Numbered from the stretch's first letter, positions 36,018 to 47,850 are shown. The stretch is DNA of 64,000 nt from Hermodice carunculata (GCA_964020975.1 CAXHWN010002169.1:372001-436000); one strand, 5' to 3'. Notes: generated from the letters alone by a model not told the origin. Numbers and translations: made by a program.

Positions 36018-36343
36018 TGAATTTGTATCTTTTTGTCCAAAACCACTTAGTAGTAGTCATTACCCTATTCCGCAGTCCGAACTCTTTACTCTCCATGAGC
36101 TAACCAGTCCCTGTCTAACTTATATACATAGAAGTACTATTGACTATATTGCACACGTTCCTCTGTAAAATTTTGACATAGGCTGTATTAGCCCAAATAA
36201 ATTAAAGGGTCTTCAACAGGTAGCTACTCAACATGTTTCGGAGCCTTTTACCCGTACATGTCTCTCTGAGTAGCGGCTCCTTGTCTAAGCTAAATATTCA
36301 GCAAAGACAACCCACATAATAATGAATAAATATGAATGTGGCA
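36018..36343 (+). repeat. Family M repeat, full copy (326 bp, TG...CA)
   Basis: Inserted between AAATATTAT and ATTTTCATTGC of a T unit; the neighbouring T unit (35690-35720) has these joined. It begins TGAATTTGTATC and ends GAATGTGGCA. The same sequence forms the terminal ~335 bp of each LTR at 38718 and 43517, and truncated copies lie at 57258-57470 and 58786-59008. Contains paired arms CTACTCA/TGAGTAG and ACATGT/ACATGT around TTTCGGAGCC. No target duplication is seen. Confidence 0.75.
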
Positions 36344-36372
36344 ATTTTCATTGCATTCTCTTGACTTAAATA

Positions 36373-37898
36373 TACTGAACCCCAATGAAAAGTATCCACA
36401 TAAAAAAATTAACACATTAATTTTGTAAGTTACTAAGTACTGTGTGTGCATATATGCATGGTTTGGAGCCTACATCAGGGTCATTCAGGACAACTTTTTA
36501 ACTTTTGCTGGGTTGTTACATAATGCATGTGACTTTTGTGCACCGAATATGGCTTCTGACCACCACTCCTATTGGATGGCTAAAATGACCTGATGTTTTC
36601 AGTGGCTTTAAAAAGGGATGTTCAGCCAAGAAAAAAGCCAGTGGTCTCAGGTGTGTTGAGGCGATCATGCCGCGTCTGAGCCAAGGTCAAAGACACCATG
36701 CTTTGGGGCTTGCAGAGGGTGGAGTCCCAATCACTCAAATCGCACAAAGAATGGGGTGTACTCGGCGCACCATCCAACGACTAATTGAACGGCAACAAGA
36801 AACTGGATCCGTAGATGATCGGCCTAGGCCTGGCCGAGAAAGAGTGACAACACCTGGCCAAGACCGTCGCATCCGGCTGATGCACCTGCGAGACCGTTTC
36901 CGTACAACAGCCCAAACAGCCCATGAGACTCAAGGGGTGAATCACCGTCCTGTCAGTAGTTCTAGTGTGGAGAGGCGACTGAGGAGCAGTGGCCTAACAG
37001 CCAGAAGACCTTACAGGGGTAACCTGCTGACCCAACCCAGAAGAGAAAGACGACTGCAGTGGTGTAGAGCACACTCCAGGTGGACTCGCCAGCAGTGGAA
37101 TACCGTCCTTTTTACTGACGAGTCCCGTTTTTGTGTCAGCAGAGCAGATGGCAGAGAACGTGTGTGGCGCCGGACTGGGGAGAGATATGCAGATGCCTGT
37201 GTCCGTCAGGCAGATCGATGGGGTGGACCCTCTGTCATGGTGTGGGCAGGCATCAGCAACCGCTACCGGACACCCCTAGTGGTCATTCAAGGGATCCTCA
37301 ATGCTAGGCGGTACATTGATGAGGTGCTGGAGCCGCACATGGTCCCATTTATGGAGCAGCATCAAGATCTGGCGATCTTTCAGCAGGACAATGCACGTGC
37401 ACACTCTGCAAGATTAACAATGAACTTTCTCAATGAGAACAACATCAATGTCATGGAATGGCCAGCGTTCTCACCCGATCTGAGCCCTATTGAACATTTG
37501 TGGGATCAGTTAGGCCAAGGTATTCAACGGAGGACACCTAGGCCTACTACCCGAAACCAGCTGATCCAAGCTCTGCAGGAAGAATGGAATAATGTTCCCC
37601 AACACAGAATTCAAACCCTGGTCAGCAGTATGCGCCACAGATGTATAGCATGTGTTGATGCTCGAGGTGGCCACATCCCATATTGAACAGAAAAATTTGT
37701 GTGACTTTCAATTAGGGCAGTTAATGACATTTTTTGCCTGTAAGTGACGTTAATGTCGGTAGAGCGTGACATTATTTTTACGCCAGAAAAGTGAATGCTT
37801 TGTTAAGTTCTAAGCACGTCTAGGTATGAAATGTTTCAAGTATAAACAATAAAATACTTCAAAATTGGCATGTGGATACTTTTCATTGGGGTTCAGTA
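36373..37898 (+). mobile_element. Tc1-family DNA transposon, copy 2, structurally complete
   Basis: 1,526 bp, the same length as copy 1, with the same perfect 29-bp ends (36373-36401 and 37870-37898). TA lies on both sides (36371-36372, 37899-37900). It sits inside a family T unit; the intact site at 35721-35745 (CTTAAATACAAATGAC) has one TA, which shows the TA duplication directly. Confidence 0.95.
36667..37686 (+). CDS. Tc1-family transposase (DD34E), full length
   Basis: 339 residues with D151, D241 and E276 and the same two-part DNA-binding N-terminus as copy 1. It differs from copy 1 at seven residues (E45, R68, T81, H86, S100, P188, H324 here). None hits the catalytic triad. P188 is in the conserved GGxSVMVW strand and H86 in the second DNA-binding half, so these two are the likeliest to matter. 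The start was chosen because it is the same conserved ATG. The element-internal 5' region (36402-36666) would supply its promoter; none could be identified by motif. Confidence 0.95.
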   Translation: MPRLSQGQRHHALGLAEGGVPITQIAQRMGCTRRTIQRLIERQQETGSVDDRPRPGRERVTTPGQDRRIRLMHLRDRFRTTAQTAHETQGVNHRPVSSSSVERRLRSSGLTARRPYRGNLLTQPRRERRLQWCRAHSRWTRQQWNTVLFTDESRFCVSRADGRERVWRRTGERYADACVRQADRWGGPSVMVWAGISNRYRTPLVVIQGILNARRYIDEVLEPHMVPFMEQHQDLAIFQQDNARAHSARLTMNFLNENNINVMEWPAFSPDLSPIEHLWDQLGQGIQRRTPRPTTRNQLIQALQEEWNNVPQHRIQTLVSSMRHRCIACVDARGGHIPY

Positions 37899-38204
37899 TA
37901 CAAACGACTTTCATTCTTTTATGACTTGCCCTATAATTTAGCTGTTAATATCCAAAGATTATTAGAAAGTTTGGCTACAATAATTTACAGTTATTAGACT
38001 TGTCTGTTTTGCTACTTAACTTTATCTTTTGGCATCATTCTGTTTTAATGTTCACCTTTCAGACCTTCTAGGCTAGCTGGTTTTCTGTTAGGTCAAACCC
38101 CCAGGGGCTATAGGTAGCAAGCAGCTACTGATGACAGTTACAAGCTTGCCTAATTGTACTCAACATCCTGTTAAGAAAAAATGTTTTGATAACATGTTTT
38201 TGAC
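37899..38204 (+). repeat. Family T unit, third copy
   Basis: Continues the T unit split by the Tc1 copy: CAAACGACTTTCATTC to CAGCTACTGATGACAG and beyond. Confidence 0.85.
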
Positions 38205-38600
38205 ACAAATGCTAATAACTTTCATTCTTTTCTGACATCCCTAAATGCACATTTACTCAAAATTGACAGTATTTTCTCAAATGTCACAGGCCTGACAGAT
38301 TACGTTGATACATTGAGTCAGGGTTGGCAGTTAAATAGAGCTTAAATGTTTGAGGGGTAGGTGTCATCACAGAGTTTGTTTTACATTTCTGGTGTAGGAT
38401 GTCCATTGTTGCAGTCCTTGTTGGGATATCCTTTGGTTTGTACAGGTGGTCTAGCTGCAACTGTTTATTTTACTATCACTGGAACTGAATATAAGGCCCC
38501 AGCTTGTTTCCACTTCAGTTATACACTGGCGGGTGGCTAAACTAGGATAAGCTGTCCAGCTAGAAAGGGTACATATTGGTTCAGGGGCAAGTCAAGTTGT
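38205..38600 (+). repeat. Family R repeat
   Basis: Matches, inverted, 57475-57870 over most of its length (GTAGGTGTCATC, TAGCTGCAACTGTTTATTTTA, AAAGGGTACATA). In both places it directly follows a T unit, so T and R are parts of one longer element, probably the 3' region of the Penelope-type element. Confidence 0.75.
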
Positions 38601-38717
38601 TCTTATCTGAACCTGTACTATACAAATTTAGTAATTTTGGTTTGACAGGTATTCTTATTTCATAATGAATCTCTGCATTTATAAGCAAAACTTCACGTAT
38701 TTAGCTAATTCATCATT

Positions 38718-40177
38718 TGCCACATTCATATTTATTCTTTATTATGTGGGTTGTCTTTGATGAATATTTAGCATAGACAAGGAGCCGCTACTCAGAGAAA
38801 CATGTACGGGTAAAACGCTCCGAAACATGTTGAGTAGTTACCCTCTGAAGACCCTTTAATTTATTTGGGCTGATACAGCCTATGTCAAAATTTTACAGAG
38901 GATCGTGTGCAATATGGACAATAGTAATTCCATATGCATATAGCTTAGACAGGGACTGGTTAGCTTATGGAGAGTAACGAGTTCGGACTGCGTAATAGGG
39001 TATTGACTACTAGGAAGTGGTTCTGGGCAAAAAGACACAAATACAATACTTAATCAGTATATTCCAGTACACACGAAGGTACTTACTTTTACTTACTATT
39101 GTTTGTTCAGTACAATTCACTGAAATGAAGAAGAAAAAACCTGGAAGTCAGTAAAAAAAAGGAAACATTTCAGTACTTTTCGGGGCTCCTAGTGAAATTA
39201 TTTAAAGATAAGGTTGCCAATCCAACTTCGATGCCTATGCAAAATTGATTTTTTATTTAAAGTCAGGCTGTATGCAAAGATTCAATATTTAAGATTGTTT
39301 GTGTCATTCTCATGGTCTGCCATGTCTTGTTGCATGTAAAGCAATATCAGGACTGTGGGATTTTAATTTGTGGGAGCGTTGAAGGCACTCGGACAGATTT
39401 GCTTTGAAGTAAATCTCCTTATCTCCTTTATTCTTTCTTTCTTTCCGCCTACATATTGTCCCCAGCTTTTCTCAAAAATGGCTTTAGCGAGAAATCCAAA
39501 CTGTTGCAGGAACTGTCTGGGCTGTAGCCCTATTACTGAAATTGATTCTCTGATTTGGAAAAAACATATTACCAATATAATGCAAATTACAGGTGAACTC
39601 AATTGAAAATTTAAATCCTTCATATCGTCAAAGCTACTCTAGACAGAGGTGCCATTCCCGGTTCAATATATGGGTTTGTGTCATCTGGGTGGAAGCCAGA
39701 TGACACAAACCCATATGGCTTAACCACAAGCCTAAATTATGTCAATTGGTGGATTATACAAGATCCACAATAATACATATATATTGGAGCACACAAGCTC
39801 TCAACTAATCAATACTTACTTTGAACGCCTGGCCGCAGCAGGAACACTACCAATAATTTAACGTACACCCCGTTCACTATGCGCACGGATCAGACATTTC
39901 GGATGACTGACACCAAACAGCAGTACACAGCCCTTTTTATTTGGGAGAGAAGGCCTAATCCTGTCCCCACTGATCGCCTTTCACTCACTGAACCCAACAG
40001 TAAACCAATCAAAACCAAGCAAGATCGGCGATCACTCAACACCTCCTGGCATGCTGACCCTTGGCATTTTAACTGTTTAAAGTTCAAAATGTGCTTGCTG
40101 CAGCTTAATTCCGCAGCCACAATATACATTTTATACAACAAATTTAACTTTATGGTTTTAAACTTCACCACATAACA
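38718..40177 (-). repeat. 3' LTR of the Gypsy-type element
   Basis: 1,460 bp, TG...CA on the minus strand. Made of an L block (39714-40177), a Q-family segment (~39190-39697) and a terminal M block (38718-~39054). Directly preceded (to its right) by the polypurine tract. Confidence 0.8.
39668..39716. repeat. Perfect 21-bp inverted repeat with 7-base loop
   Basis: Arms 39668-39688 and 39696-39716 are exact inverted copies around GTGGAAG. The right arm lies precisely where the Q segment meets the L block of the 3' LTR; the 5' LTR has only the left arm sequence. Confidence 0.95.
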
Positions 40178-40606
40178 TACCTCCCCTCAGAAAAATAATG
40201 AAAGTTCATATTGATGAACTTTCAGCAAGTCTAATGACTAATCAATGATGATTTTCCTGTCATTGACTTACAGCGCCAAAACACAGTTCAACAGTTTGAG
40301 GCAACCACCCACTAGGCTAATCTGTCATTCTAAAGAGGTGCATACTGAGTAACTGTGCGTGCCAAGTTAAAAAAAAAAAAAGCCTCATAAGAGGAGCTTC
40401 CACCTTTTCATCTTCAGGGCGACTCTGAAGCAAGAAAAGCACAGTTAACGAAGGCATGTTAGTTTAAAGAATAGAGTGAAACTAACCTATCACTCTTTTA
40501 CCTACGACACCTATTTAGTTTTGGGTGGTACTCTCAATATTTTATGAATCATCACAATGTCTGCTGAGATAATCAGATATGATATTTTCTCTTCCTCTGA
40601 TGTGAC

Positions 40607-42418
40607 TTATTTCCAGTTTGTATTCCTGTAAAATAAGTTCCACCTGGTGAGTCTTTGATTCTTGTTTTTGAATCTATGTAAGTATTTAATTGGGTTATGG
40701 TCTGAAAATACCTGCACAGGGAAACTACCTGCAGACATGTAAATCTCAAAATGCTGTACAGACAAAATCAAAGCCAGTGCTTCTTTCTCTACAGTTGAGT
40801 AGTTTCTTTGATGCTTGCTCAGCTTCTTTGAAAAATATGCTATGGGGTGATCAACCTGACCTTGACCCAACTGCGAGATCCACGAACCGACCCCAACATC
40901 ACAAGCATCTACAAATAATCTGAACAGTTTACTGTAATCTGGTACCGCTAGCACTGGAGCCTGCATCAATAATTGCTTCAAAGCATCAAATGACTCCTGA
41001 CATTCTTCGGTCCATTTGAACTTTACACCCTTGTGCAACATATCCATCAAAGGAGCTGACACTTCTGCAAAGTGTTGGCACAACTTCCTGTAGTAACCTA
41101 TAACTCCCAACACCTGACACGTGCGACACGTCTTACAGTACTGCACCACATCACTATGAATACCTGGCCAGAAAAAATACTTGTATATCCTATCCAGTGT
41201 TTTCCTAACACCTAAATGTCCAGCCATAGGTATATCATGTGCCAAATACATTACTTCCTGTCTATATTCCTTAGGCAGCACTATTTGGTGAACTTTATTC
41301 CAAGTCTCATTGGCAGGAACTTCACTATTCTGCCATTTTCTCATCAACACGTCATTGTTTGCATAATAGCACACTGGAACTTTCTTTGCCTCTTCCCGGG
41401 TCAAAGCATTATTTCAAGCAGCTTCAAGTGTAGTATCAGTTCTCTGATTGGTTACCAAGTCTTTACTATTTAACCTAGTACCAGACTGACCACTACTGTC
41501 TTCATTACTGAATAACTCAGCTACAAATGTGTCTTCCATCACTGTTTCAACCACATTGGACTCAATCCTATCATTAAGATTTTTGTCACTGTCAAGTTTC
41601 AAAATTTTCTCCACTTTATTCTTTTGTGATCTGGTTGTCACACAAGCCGGAAAAATACCTGGATGCTCAACTTGCAACTTTTCGGTGCTTTCATCCAAAC
41701 CTGGCTGTAACCTTAACCTAGGTGTGACCTTCACCTTGGGACCTGCTATGTCATTCCCAAGGATCATATCTACTCCTTCCATTGGTAGACGGGGTACCTT
41801 TCCCACTGTCACTAAACCTGTCAGATATTCAGATTCCAGCCATATACTATGTATTGGTACAAGCATGTCAGAATAATCAACCCCCTGAATATTGATAAAG
41901 GCCACCGGTTCTCCCCACTGGAACCTGGAAATATCCACAATTAAACTTTGAGCACTCCCGGTGTCTCTAAGTATCATAACGGGACTTTTCTCCTGACCTT
42001 CACCTTTTGACACAAAGCCTTCAGACTTAAACTCACCATACATGTCTTTTACTGGCTCCTCTATGTGTGCTATCTCAGTAATGGGTGCTACATCCATCTG
42101 ACTACCTTGTATTAAACCTACTGGCTTTTTGGCTCCTTGGGATTTCAGTTCAGGGTGCAGTTTATAACACCTCTCTGTATCATGAGACCCTTCACAATAG
42201 GTACACTTAACCTTAGGCCTAAGCTCTGGGTACAAAAGCCAACACTTGTCCATGGTATGCGACTTTTCTACAATGACCACATCTAACTCTCCTGTTGGCG
42301 CCTTCCTGGCCACCAGCTTTGTGAATATTTTGTTCATTTTCAGCACTTGGGTTCCTAGGCTTACCTTGTCCTTGACCTTGACCTGGGCCTTGGTTTGACC
42401 TAAACACACCTTGACCAC
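40607..42418 (-). pseudogene. Gypsy-type protease and pol region (fossil)
   Basis: Recognisable parts: zinc knuckle CTYCEGSHDTERC, protease with DTGSAQSLIV, an H2C2 integrase-type zinc region (HLGVRKTLDRIYKYFFWPG, CKTCRTCQ) and an RNase H-type region (FVDACDVGVGSWISQ, YSTVEKEALALI). Broken and rearranged relative to a normal pol; much of RT and the integrase core are not seen. Confidence 0.75.
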
Positions 42419-43319
42419 TACCAGTTTGATACTGCCTGTGCGTCAAAGAATACTCATCAGCCGCTACTGCTGCATCCATAAGCTTGTCATATTTATGCTC
42501 TTCAAGATACGTTTTAATATCCTGAGCTACAATCTGTTTGAAGTCTTCAAGTAACAACAGCTCACGTAGCTTATCATAATCACCTTCCACATCAAGAGAC
42601 GTAAGCCAACTATCAAGCGATGTAGTTTTCTCCCTTGCAAGTTCTACATGAGTAACATGTTGACTTTCCTGTAGTCATCTGAACTTCAGCCTGTATGCTT
42701 CAGGGACCAACTCATACGCTTTCATAATCTCCCATTTCACAACTTCATAATCTTGAGCCTGTTCTGATGACAAAGCTGCATATGTGCTTAATGCTTTACC
42801 CCGCAACTTGCTCCACAGAAAAGTACACCAATGCTCTTTGCGCCATTTCAAATTTCCAGCAGCTCTTTCAAACGCCAAAAAATATTTATCCACATCTCTT
42901 TCCAGAAAATCTGGTACTAATTTGACATGTGCAGTTATATTAAAATGGTCAGAATCTGTCCTGTGTGACCTACTGCCTCCATGTAATTCAAGTTCACGCA
43001 TGCGATATTCATGGTTCATTTTCTTTTCCTCAGATTGTAAAGCTTTCCTTTCCTTTTCTAACTCCCTTTCTTTTTCTTTCTCAGCTGGGAAAAAATCTAA
43101 ATCATACAAGCACTCATTTACTTTGTGTACTAATGCGGGTTTCAACAACGCAGATACGGGAATGCCGTCTTCCAGCTCTGAATGTTCCACTAGTTGTTCT
43201 ATATCTGCCCGCTTTAATTTAGAAACAGACGTTCTTGTCAGAGGCTGTTCTAAAAAGTCAGCTGGATTGAAAAGAGACATCCTGAATTTGTTAATGTAAT
43301 ATTCAGACAAAGCATGCAC
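42219..43319 (-). pseudogene. Gypsy-type gag region (fossil)
   Basis: Contains a Glu/Lys-rich coiled-coil-like stretch (EKEKERELEKERKALQ), then FNITAHVKLVPDFLE, KYFLAFERAAGNLKW and AYELVPEAYR. This is the SCAN-like capsid core found in Gypsy-type elements and, by domestication, in vertebrate SCAN proteins. Broken. Confidence 0.8.
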
Positions 43320-43516
43320 TAAACTGAATCACTTGTACTTGGTGCTGGCCCTGTCCGACCTAGTTCTTGTTCCATAATATTACACTCTTTTGAACTGGTT
43401 TTGTTTGGCACTTCATCACTGGGGAGGGTAAAAATGTGTGCGCTAAATGAAAGACCCTGTCTCAAGTCCTTTGTTCACGGCATACTCAATTCATATTTCC
43501 CAAACGAGCCCCCATT

Positions 43517-46048
43517 TGCCACATTCATATTTATTCTTTATTATGTGGGTTGTCTTTGATGAATATTTAGCTTAGACAAGAAGCCGCTACTCAGAGAAAC
43601 ATGTACGGGTAAAACGCTCCGAAACATGTTGAGTAGTTACCCGCTGAAGACCCTTTAATTTATTTGGGCTGATACAGCCTATGTCAAAATTTTACAGAGG
43701 AACGTGTGCAATATGGACAATAGTAATTCCATATGCATATACCTTAGACAGGGACTGGTTAGCTTATGGAGAGTAACGAGTTCGGACTGCGGAATAGGGT
43801 ATTGACCACTAGGAAGTGGTTCTGGGCAAAAAGACACAAATGTAATACTTAATCAGTATATTCCAGTACACACGAAGGTACTTACTTTTACTTACTATTG
43901 TTTGTTCAGTACAATTCACTGAAATGAAGAAGAAAAAACCTGGAAGTCAGTAAAAAAAAGGAAACATTTCAGTACTTTTCGGGGCTCCTAGTGAAATTAT
44001 TTAAAGATAAGGTTGCCAATCCAACTTCGATGCCTATGCAAAATTGATTTTTTATTTAAAGTCAGGCTGTATGCAAAGATTCAATATTTAAGATTGTTTG
44101 TGTCATTCTCATGGTCTGCCATGTCTTGTTGCATGTAAAGCAATATCAGGACTGTGGGATTTTAATTTGTGGGAGCGTTGAAGGCACTCGGACAGATTTG
44201 CTTTGAAGTAAATCTCCTTATCTCCTTTATTCTTTCTTTCTTTCCGCCTACATATTGTCCCCAGCTTTTCTCAAAAATGGCTTTAGCTAGAAATCCAAAC
44301 TGTTGCAGGAACTGTCTGGGCTGTAGCCCTATTACTGAAATTGATTCTCTGATTTGGAAAAAACATATTACCAATATAATGCAAATTACAGGTGAACTCA
44401 ATTGAAAGTTTAAATCCTTCATATCGTCAAAGCTACTCTAGACAGAGGTGCCATTCCCGGTTCAATATATGGGTTTGTGTCATCTGGGTGGAAGCCTGCC
44501 AGGTACCATAAGCATACATCTCCCAGTCCACAATGACTATTTTGATGAATTTGTTGATTCAAATTCCACAGTGTGAAACAAACAGCGTGTGACTTAGTGT
44601 CATTTCTGTGATTTTGCCAGCCTGCCATGGCAGACTGATTTCGGATTTTTTTTTCTTGTAACCAGTGAGATAGGACATGTTCTTCTCGTCTACTCTAGTG
44701 CATAATAAATATAATATCAGTATCAAATTTAGTTGTCGTGTATTCACGTGGAGACCATGCTTTGGTGTATAGATTCAAATTTTGAATATTACGCAATTCT
44801 AATGTAAATATAGTAGTCTTACTTAAAATTCTTAACTGTCCTGTCATTGTTTGGATAATGTCTATGAACTATGGCCAGTGTTACGAGGTGGCTTTACCTA
44901 GCACGTCTTGTGCCAAGCTGGCCCTCAATAACAGAAAGAAAATAGAAATGCTACACTTTTACTGCCGTGAACAGAACACAAAGACAAAGCTTTTTGTTCA
45001 AATATATATTGACTCACATTTTATACACACAAAAAACACAGCACGATGGAAACTGGCAGTTCGTCTATAATGTCCGTACACAAAGTGGTTGGCCGGGTCT
45101 GGTGTCCTGGCTTGTCCAATCGACCTCCGGGCTGCAACTCAGAATCAAAGGGCAGTACCAGAAAAATAAAATAGAACCTAGAACATTATCTTGTAATTTT
45201 GTAAAAACCCGTTTTACATGGTCAGACCCAAACTGTGGTTTTAGTTTTTTTCCAATTTTCTGGTCTTATCAATCACCAAAAAATAAGACTTATTAATTTA
45301 CAGGATTTGCTGTGGAATCTCACGACAAACACTTGACAAATATCACACAAAACACCACATTGGAGAGCTACCAAAGCTCTGAAAAAAAAATATATATACA
45401 CTGCTTTCCTCTTCAAAACTGGCTATCTCAATGCCTACATCATTTAATCAGTGAACCGCACAAGATTCACTGATACCAAATTGGAGCACACAAGTGCTTC
45501 AAAAAATGGCTTAACTCGAAGCCTACCTTACTGAATTGGGGAAACACACAAGATTCCCAGAACAAAATAAACTGGAGCACACAAGTGCCCAAAAATGGCT
45601 TAACCACAAGCCTAAATTATGTCAATTGGTGGATTATACAAGATCCACAATAATACATATATATTGGCGCACACAAGCTCTCAACTAATCAATACTTACT
45701 TTGAACGCCTGGCCGCAGCAGGAACACTACCAATAATTTAACGTTCACTATGCGCACGGATCAGACATTTCGGATGACTGACACCAAACAGCAGTACACA
45801 GCCCTTTTTATTTGGGAGAGAAGGCCTAATCCTGTCCCCACGGATCGCCTTTCACTCACTGAACCCAACAGTAAACCAATCAAAACCAAGCAAGATCGGC
45901 GATCTCTCAACACCTCCTGGCATGCTGACACTTGGCATTTTAACTATTTAAAGTTCCAAATGTGCTTGCTGCAGCTTAATTCCGCAGCCACAATATACAT
46001 TTTATACAACAAATTTAACTTGATGGTTTTAAACTTCACCACATAACA
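43517..46048 (-). repeat. 5' LTR of the Gypsy-type element
   Basis: 2,532 bp, TG...CA on the minus strand, directly abutting the primer site. Same blocks as the 3' LTR plus ~1.1 kb (44497-45594) with no counterpart there. That block includes ~91-bp subrepeats marked by TTGGAGCACACAAG at about 45482, 45573 and 45665. Confidence 0.8.
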
Positions 46049-46555
46049 CCAGGTAATTACCTTTTATAACTGTACATTAACATTGAGGGCTAAATTTGTT
46101 TTAGGCCTACTTTAAATGAGTGTGAGTGTTTCCAAAGTGGGAGGATTGGGATCCCGTAAAACTGGTTTAACCCACTGCCAATATGTTGGTAACCTGTTCC
46201 AAGTCAGGTAGAAGATACTCTCTTTCATTTAAATTTCATTACTGTCGGTTATTGATCCTTCCGACGATGAACACTAGCATGTCTTACTATTTCGCAAATG
46301 ATACTGGATCTGACAAGGTTAAACTGGTATTCGGTTTGGTCTCATCACTATCATTGAAAACTGTTGTCCGCTTCTCTTGTCATGGAACTTTTATATATTT
46401 GGTAACTTTTTGAACATTCAGGCATTTTCTGCACATATTGCAGTGCAGTAAGTGGTCCAAGTGTAGTGAAACTGATGTTGATTTTTATAATTATCTGATG
46501 AATATAGTTTGTTATTGTTAAGGTCATGTCAGGTTGGCTCAAAGTATTTAATGTA

Positions 46556-46557
<2 letters not shown>
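46049..46557. other. No gene seen
   Basis: Right flank of the LTR element. Confidence 0.4.

Positions 46558-46612
<55 letters not shown>
46558..46612. repeat. (CT)n microsatellite
   Basis: 55 bp of pure CT. Confidence 0.98.
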
Positions 46613-46615
<3 letters not shown>

Positions 46616-46759
46616 TAAATAATTAGCATCTAAATCAGTCAAATAGCATCTAAATCAGTTGACTGACAAGTTGAACTATGTCTGATTATCAATGAAAAAA
46701 TTTAAAACTGTTACAGGAAAACAGTTATACTAACAGTTAACTTTAGGAATTTCAACATG

Positions 46760-46762
46760 GTT

Positions 46763-46814
<52 letters not shown>
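46760..46814. repeat. (TTTC)n microsatellite
   Basis: 55 bp of TTTC repeats. Confidence 0.98.
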
Positions 46815-47487
46815 ATAAAACCTAATTCTTTCTCTGATAAAGGTAGTAGAATTTTACAATAATTAGGACTGTTTTACATTTTGACCTTTTGAACTATAGA
46901 ACCATGAGTTAGATGTACATTATGCTTGGCTGACTTGCAGATGACTTACAATGGCATACTACATTTTTTAATTCTAAATTATTATGTTAATAAATGACTT
47001 ATTAGATGACTTGTGGGATTCTATGCTTTCATCAACATTTAAATTTCCTTTCAAAAAAATACTTCTGGAAACCATACTTGAAATGTGACTGCTATGCTTA
47101 CAAATTTTGGCCATTGTAATGCAATTTTTGACTACGTTTTTTTGGTTTGAGCCCTGATGTCACTTGCTTCTGGCTGATGTTTAACATTTGAACCAATGTA
47201 CTTACCACATTTGCACATTCAAACACTTTTCTTTTTTAAATACTCTTAGTTTATCTCCTTTAAAACAACATCATGCCTTTAACCACATGCCTAAAACACA
47301 TCAAATTGTGTAATCATGTTGTTTGGATTCTTGTTGATGGTCTTTTAGGCCTAGGGGGCTTTTCTGATGGATAGATGTTGGTGTTAGTGTCACTTTGTGG
47401 ACTTATATGGATGGTGATCATTGTTGAGATGGTGGTTGCAACTAGTACCTTTTTAAATACTGAATTTTATTGACATTTTCAACAAAT
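46815..47487. other. No gene seen
   Basis: No recognised signal. Confidence 0.4.
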
Positions 47488-47835
47488 TAGGAACCTACGC
47501 TTGCAAATTCTCTGATGTGCTGCAAATTTTGGTCCCTTTTCCTAAATTGTACGGTCCTATATGCGCATGAATGATTCACCTGTTCAGGCCAATTTACCGA
47601 AATAGGCCTATAATTTTTAAACAAAACTTTTTGCATTCTGTCATGTTAAAACTAAACATGGCTTTTTCGACCCTATGGACTTTTGCACATACGTTTTGGC
47701 CTCTTTTGGGTAAATACGAACTATAAATTTATGTGTTTCAGCTATACATACCAAGAAACATTGCCTTTAGTCGGAATTGACTTGGATTTGTTTCATTAGG
47801 ACTACGATTTGGATATGGTAATGACACTAATTTGG
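47488..47835 (+). repeat. Dispersed repeat family U, copy 1
   Basis: Matches 56805-57130 in the same orientation at ~80-85% by eye: TTTTGGTCCCTTTT, GAAATAGGCCTATAAT, TTTTGCATTCT, TCAGCTATACATACCAAG, GATTTGTTTCATTAGGACT. Noncoding in both copies; a TA microsatellite follows copy 1. Confidence 0.85.
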
Positions 47836-47850
47836 TGAAAGCATCTGAAC

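Larger units (their letters stand above)
38718..46048 (-). mobile_element. Ty3/Gypsy-type LTR retrotransposon, broken
   Basis: Minus orientation. 5' LTR 43517-46048, 3' LTR 38718-40177, internal region 40178-43516. The primer site next to the 5' LTR, TGGGGGCTCGTTTGGGA (minus), resembles a tRNA-Pro site; the polypurine tract GAGGGGAGG abuts the 3' LTR. Parts in order: SCAN-like gag, nucleocapsid knuckle, aspartic protease, and pieces of RT/RNase H and integrase. The internal region is short and broken with several breaks. Shared LTR parts differ by roughly 1-2% by hand count, so insertion is recent. No matching target duplication was found. Confidence 0.8.

Noticed and set aside
36180-36310. 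Possible hammerhead ribozyme in family M
   Set aside because: CTGAAGA and CCGAAAC occur on the minus strand, but in the wrong order and spacing for any hammerhead permutation; only simple stem-loops are supported.
39363-39623. 86-codon ORF repeated at 44162-44422
   Set aside because: It lies in the noncoding Q segment of the two LTRs; repetition comes from the LTR pair, not from a gene family.
44499-46055. CCAGGTA at 44499-44505 and after 46048 as a target duplication
   Set aside because: The left copy lies inside the 5' LTR, not at an element end; the element's real left flank at 38711-38717 does not match.
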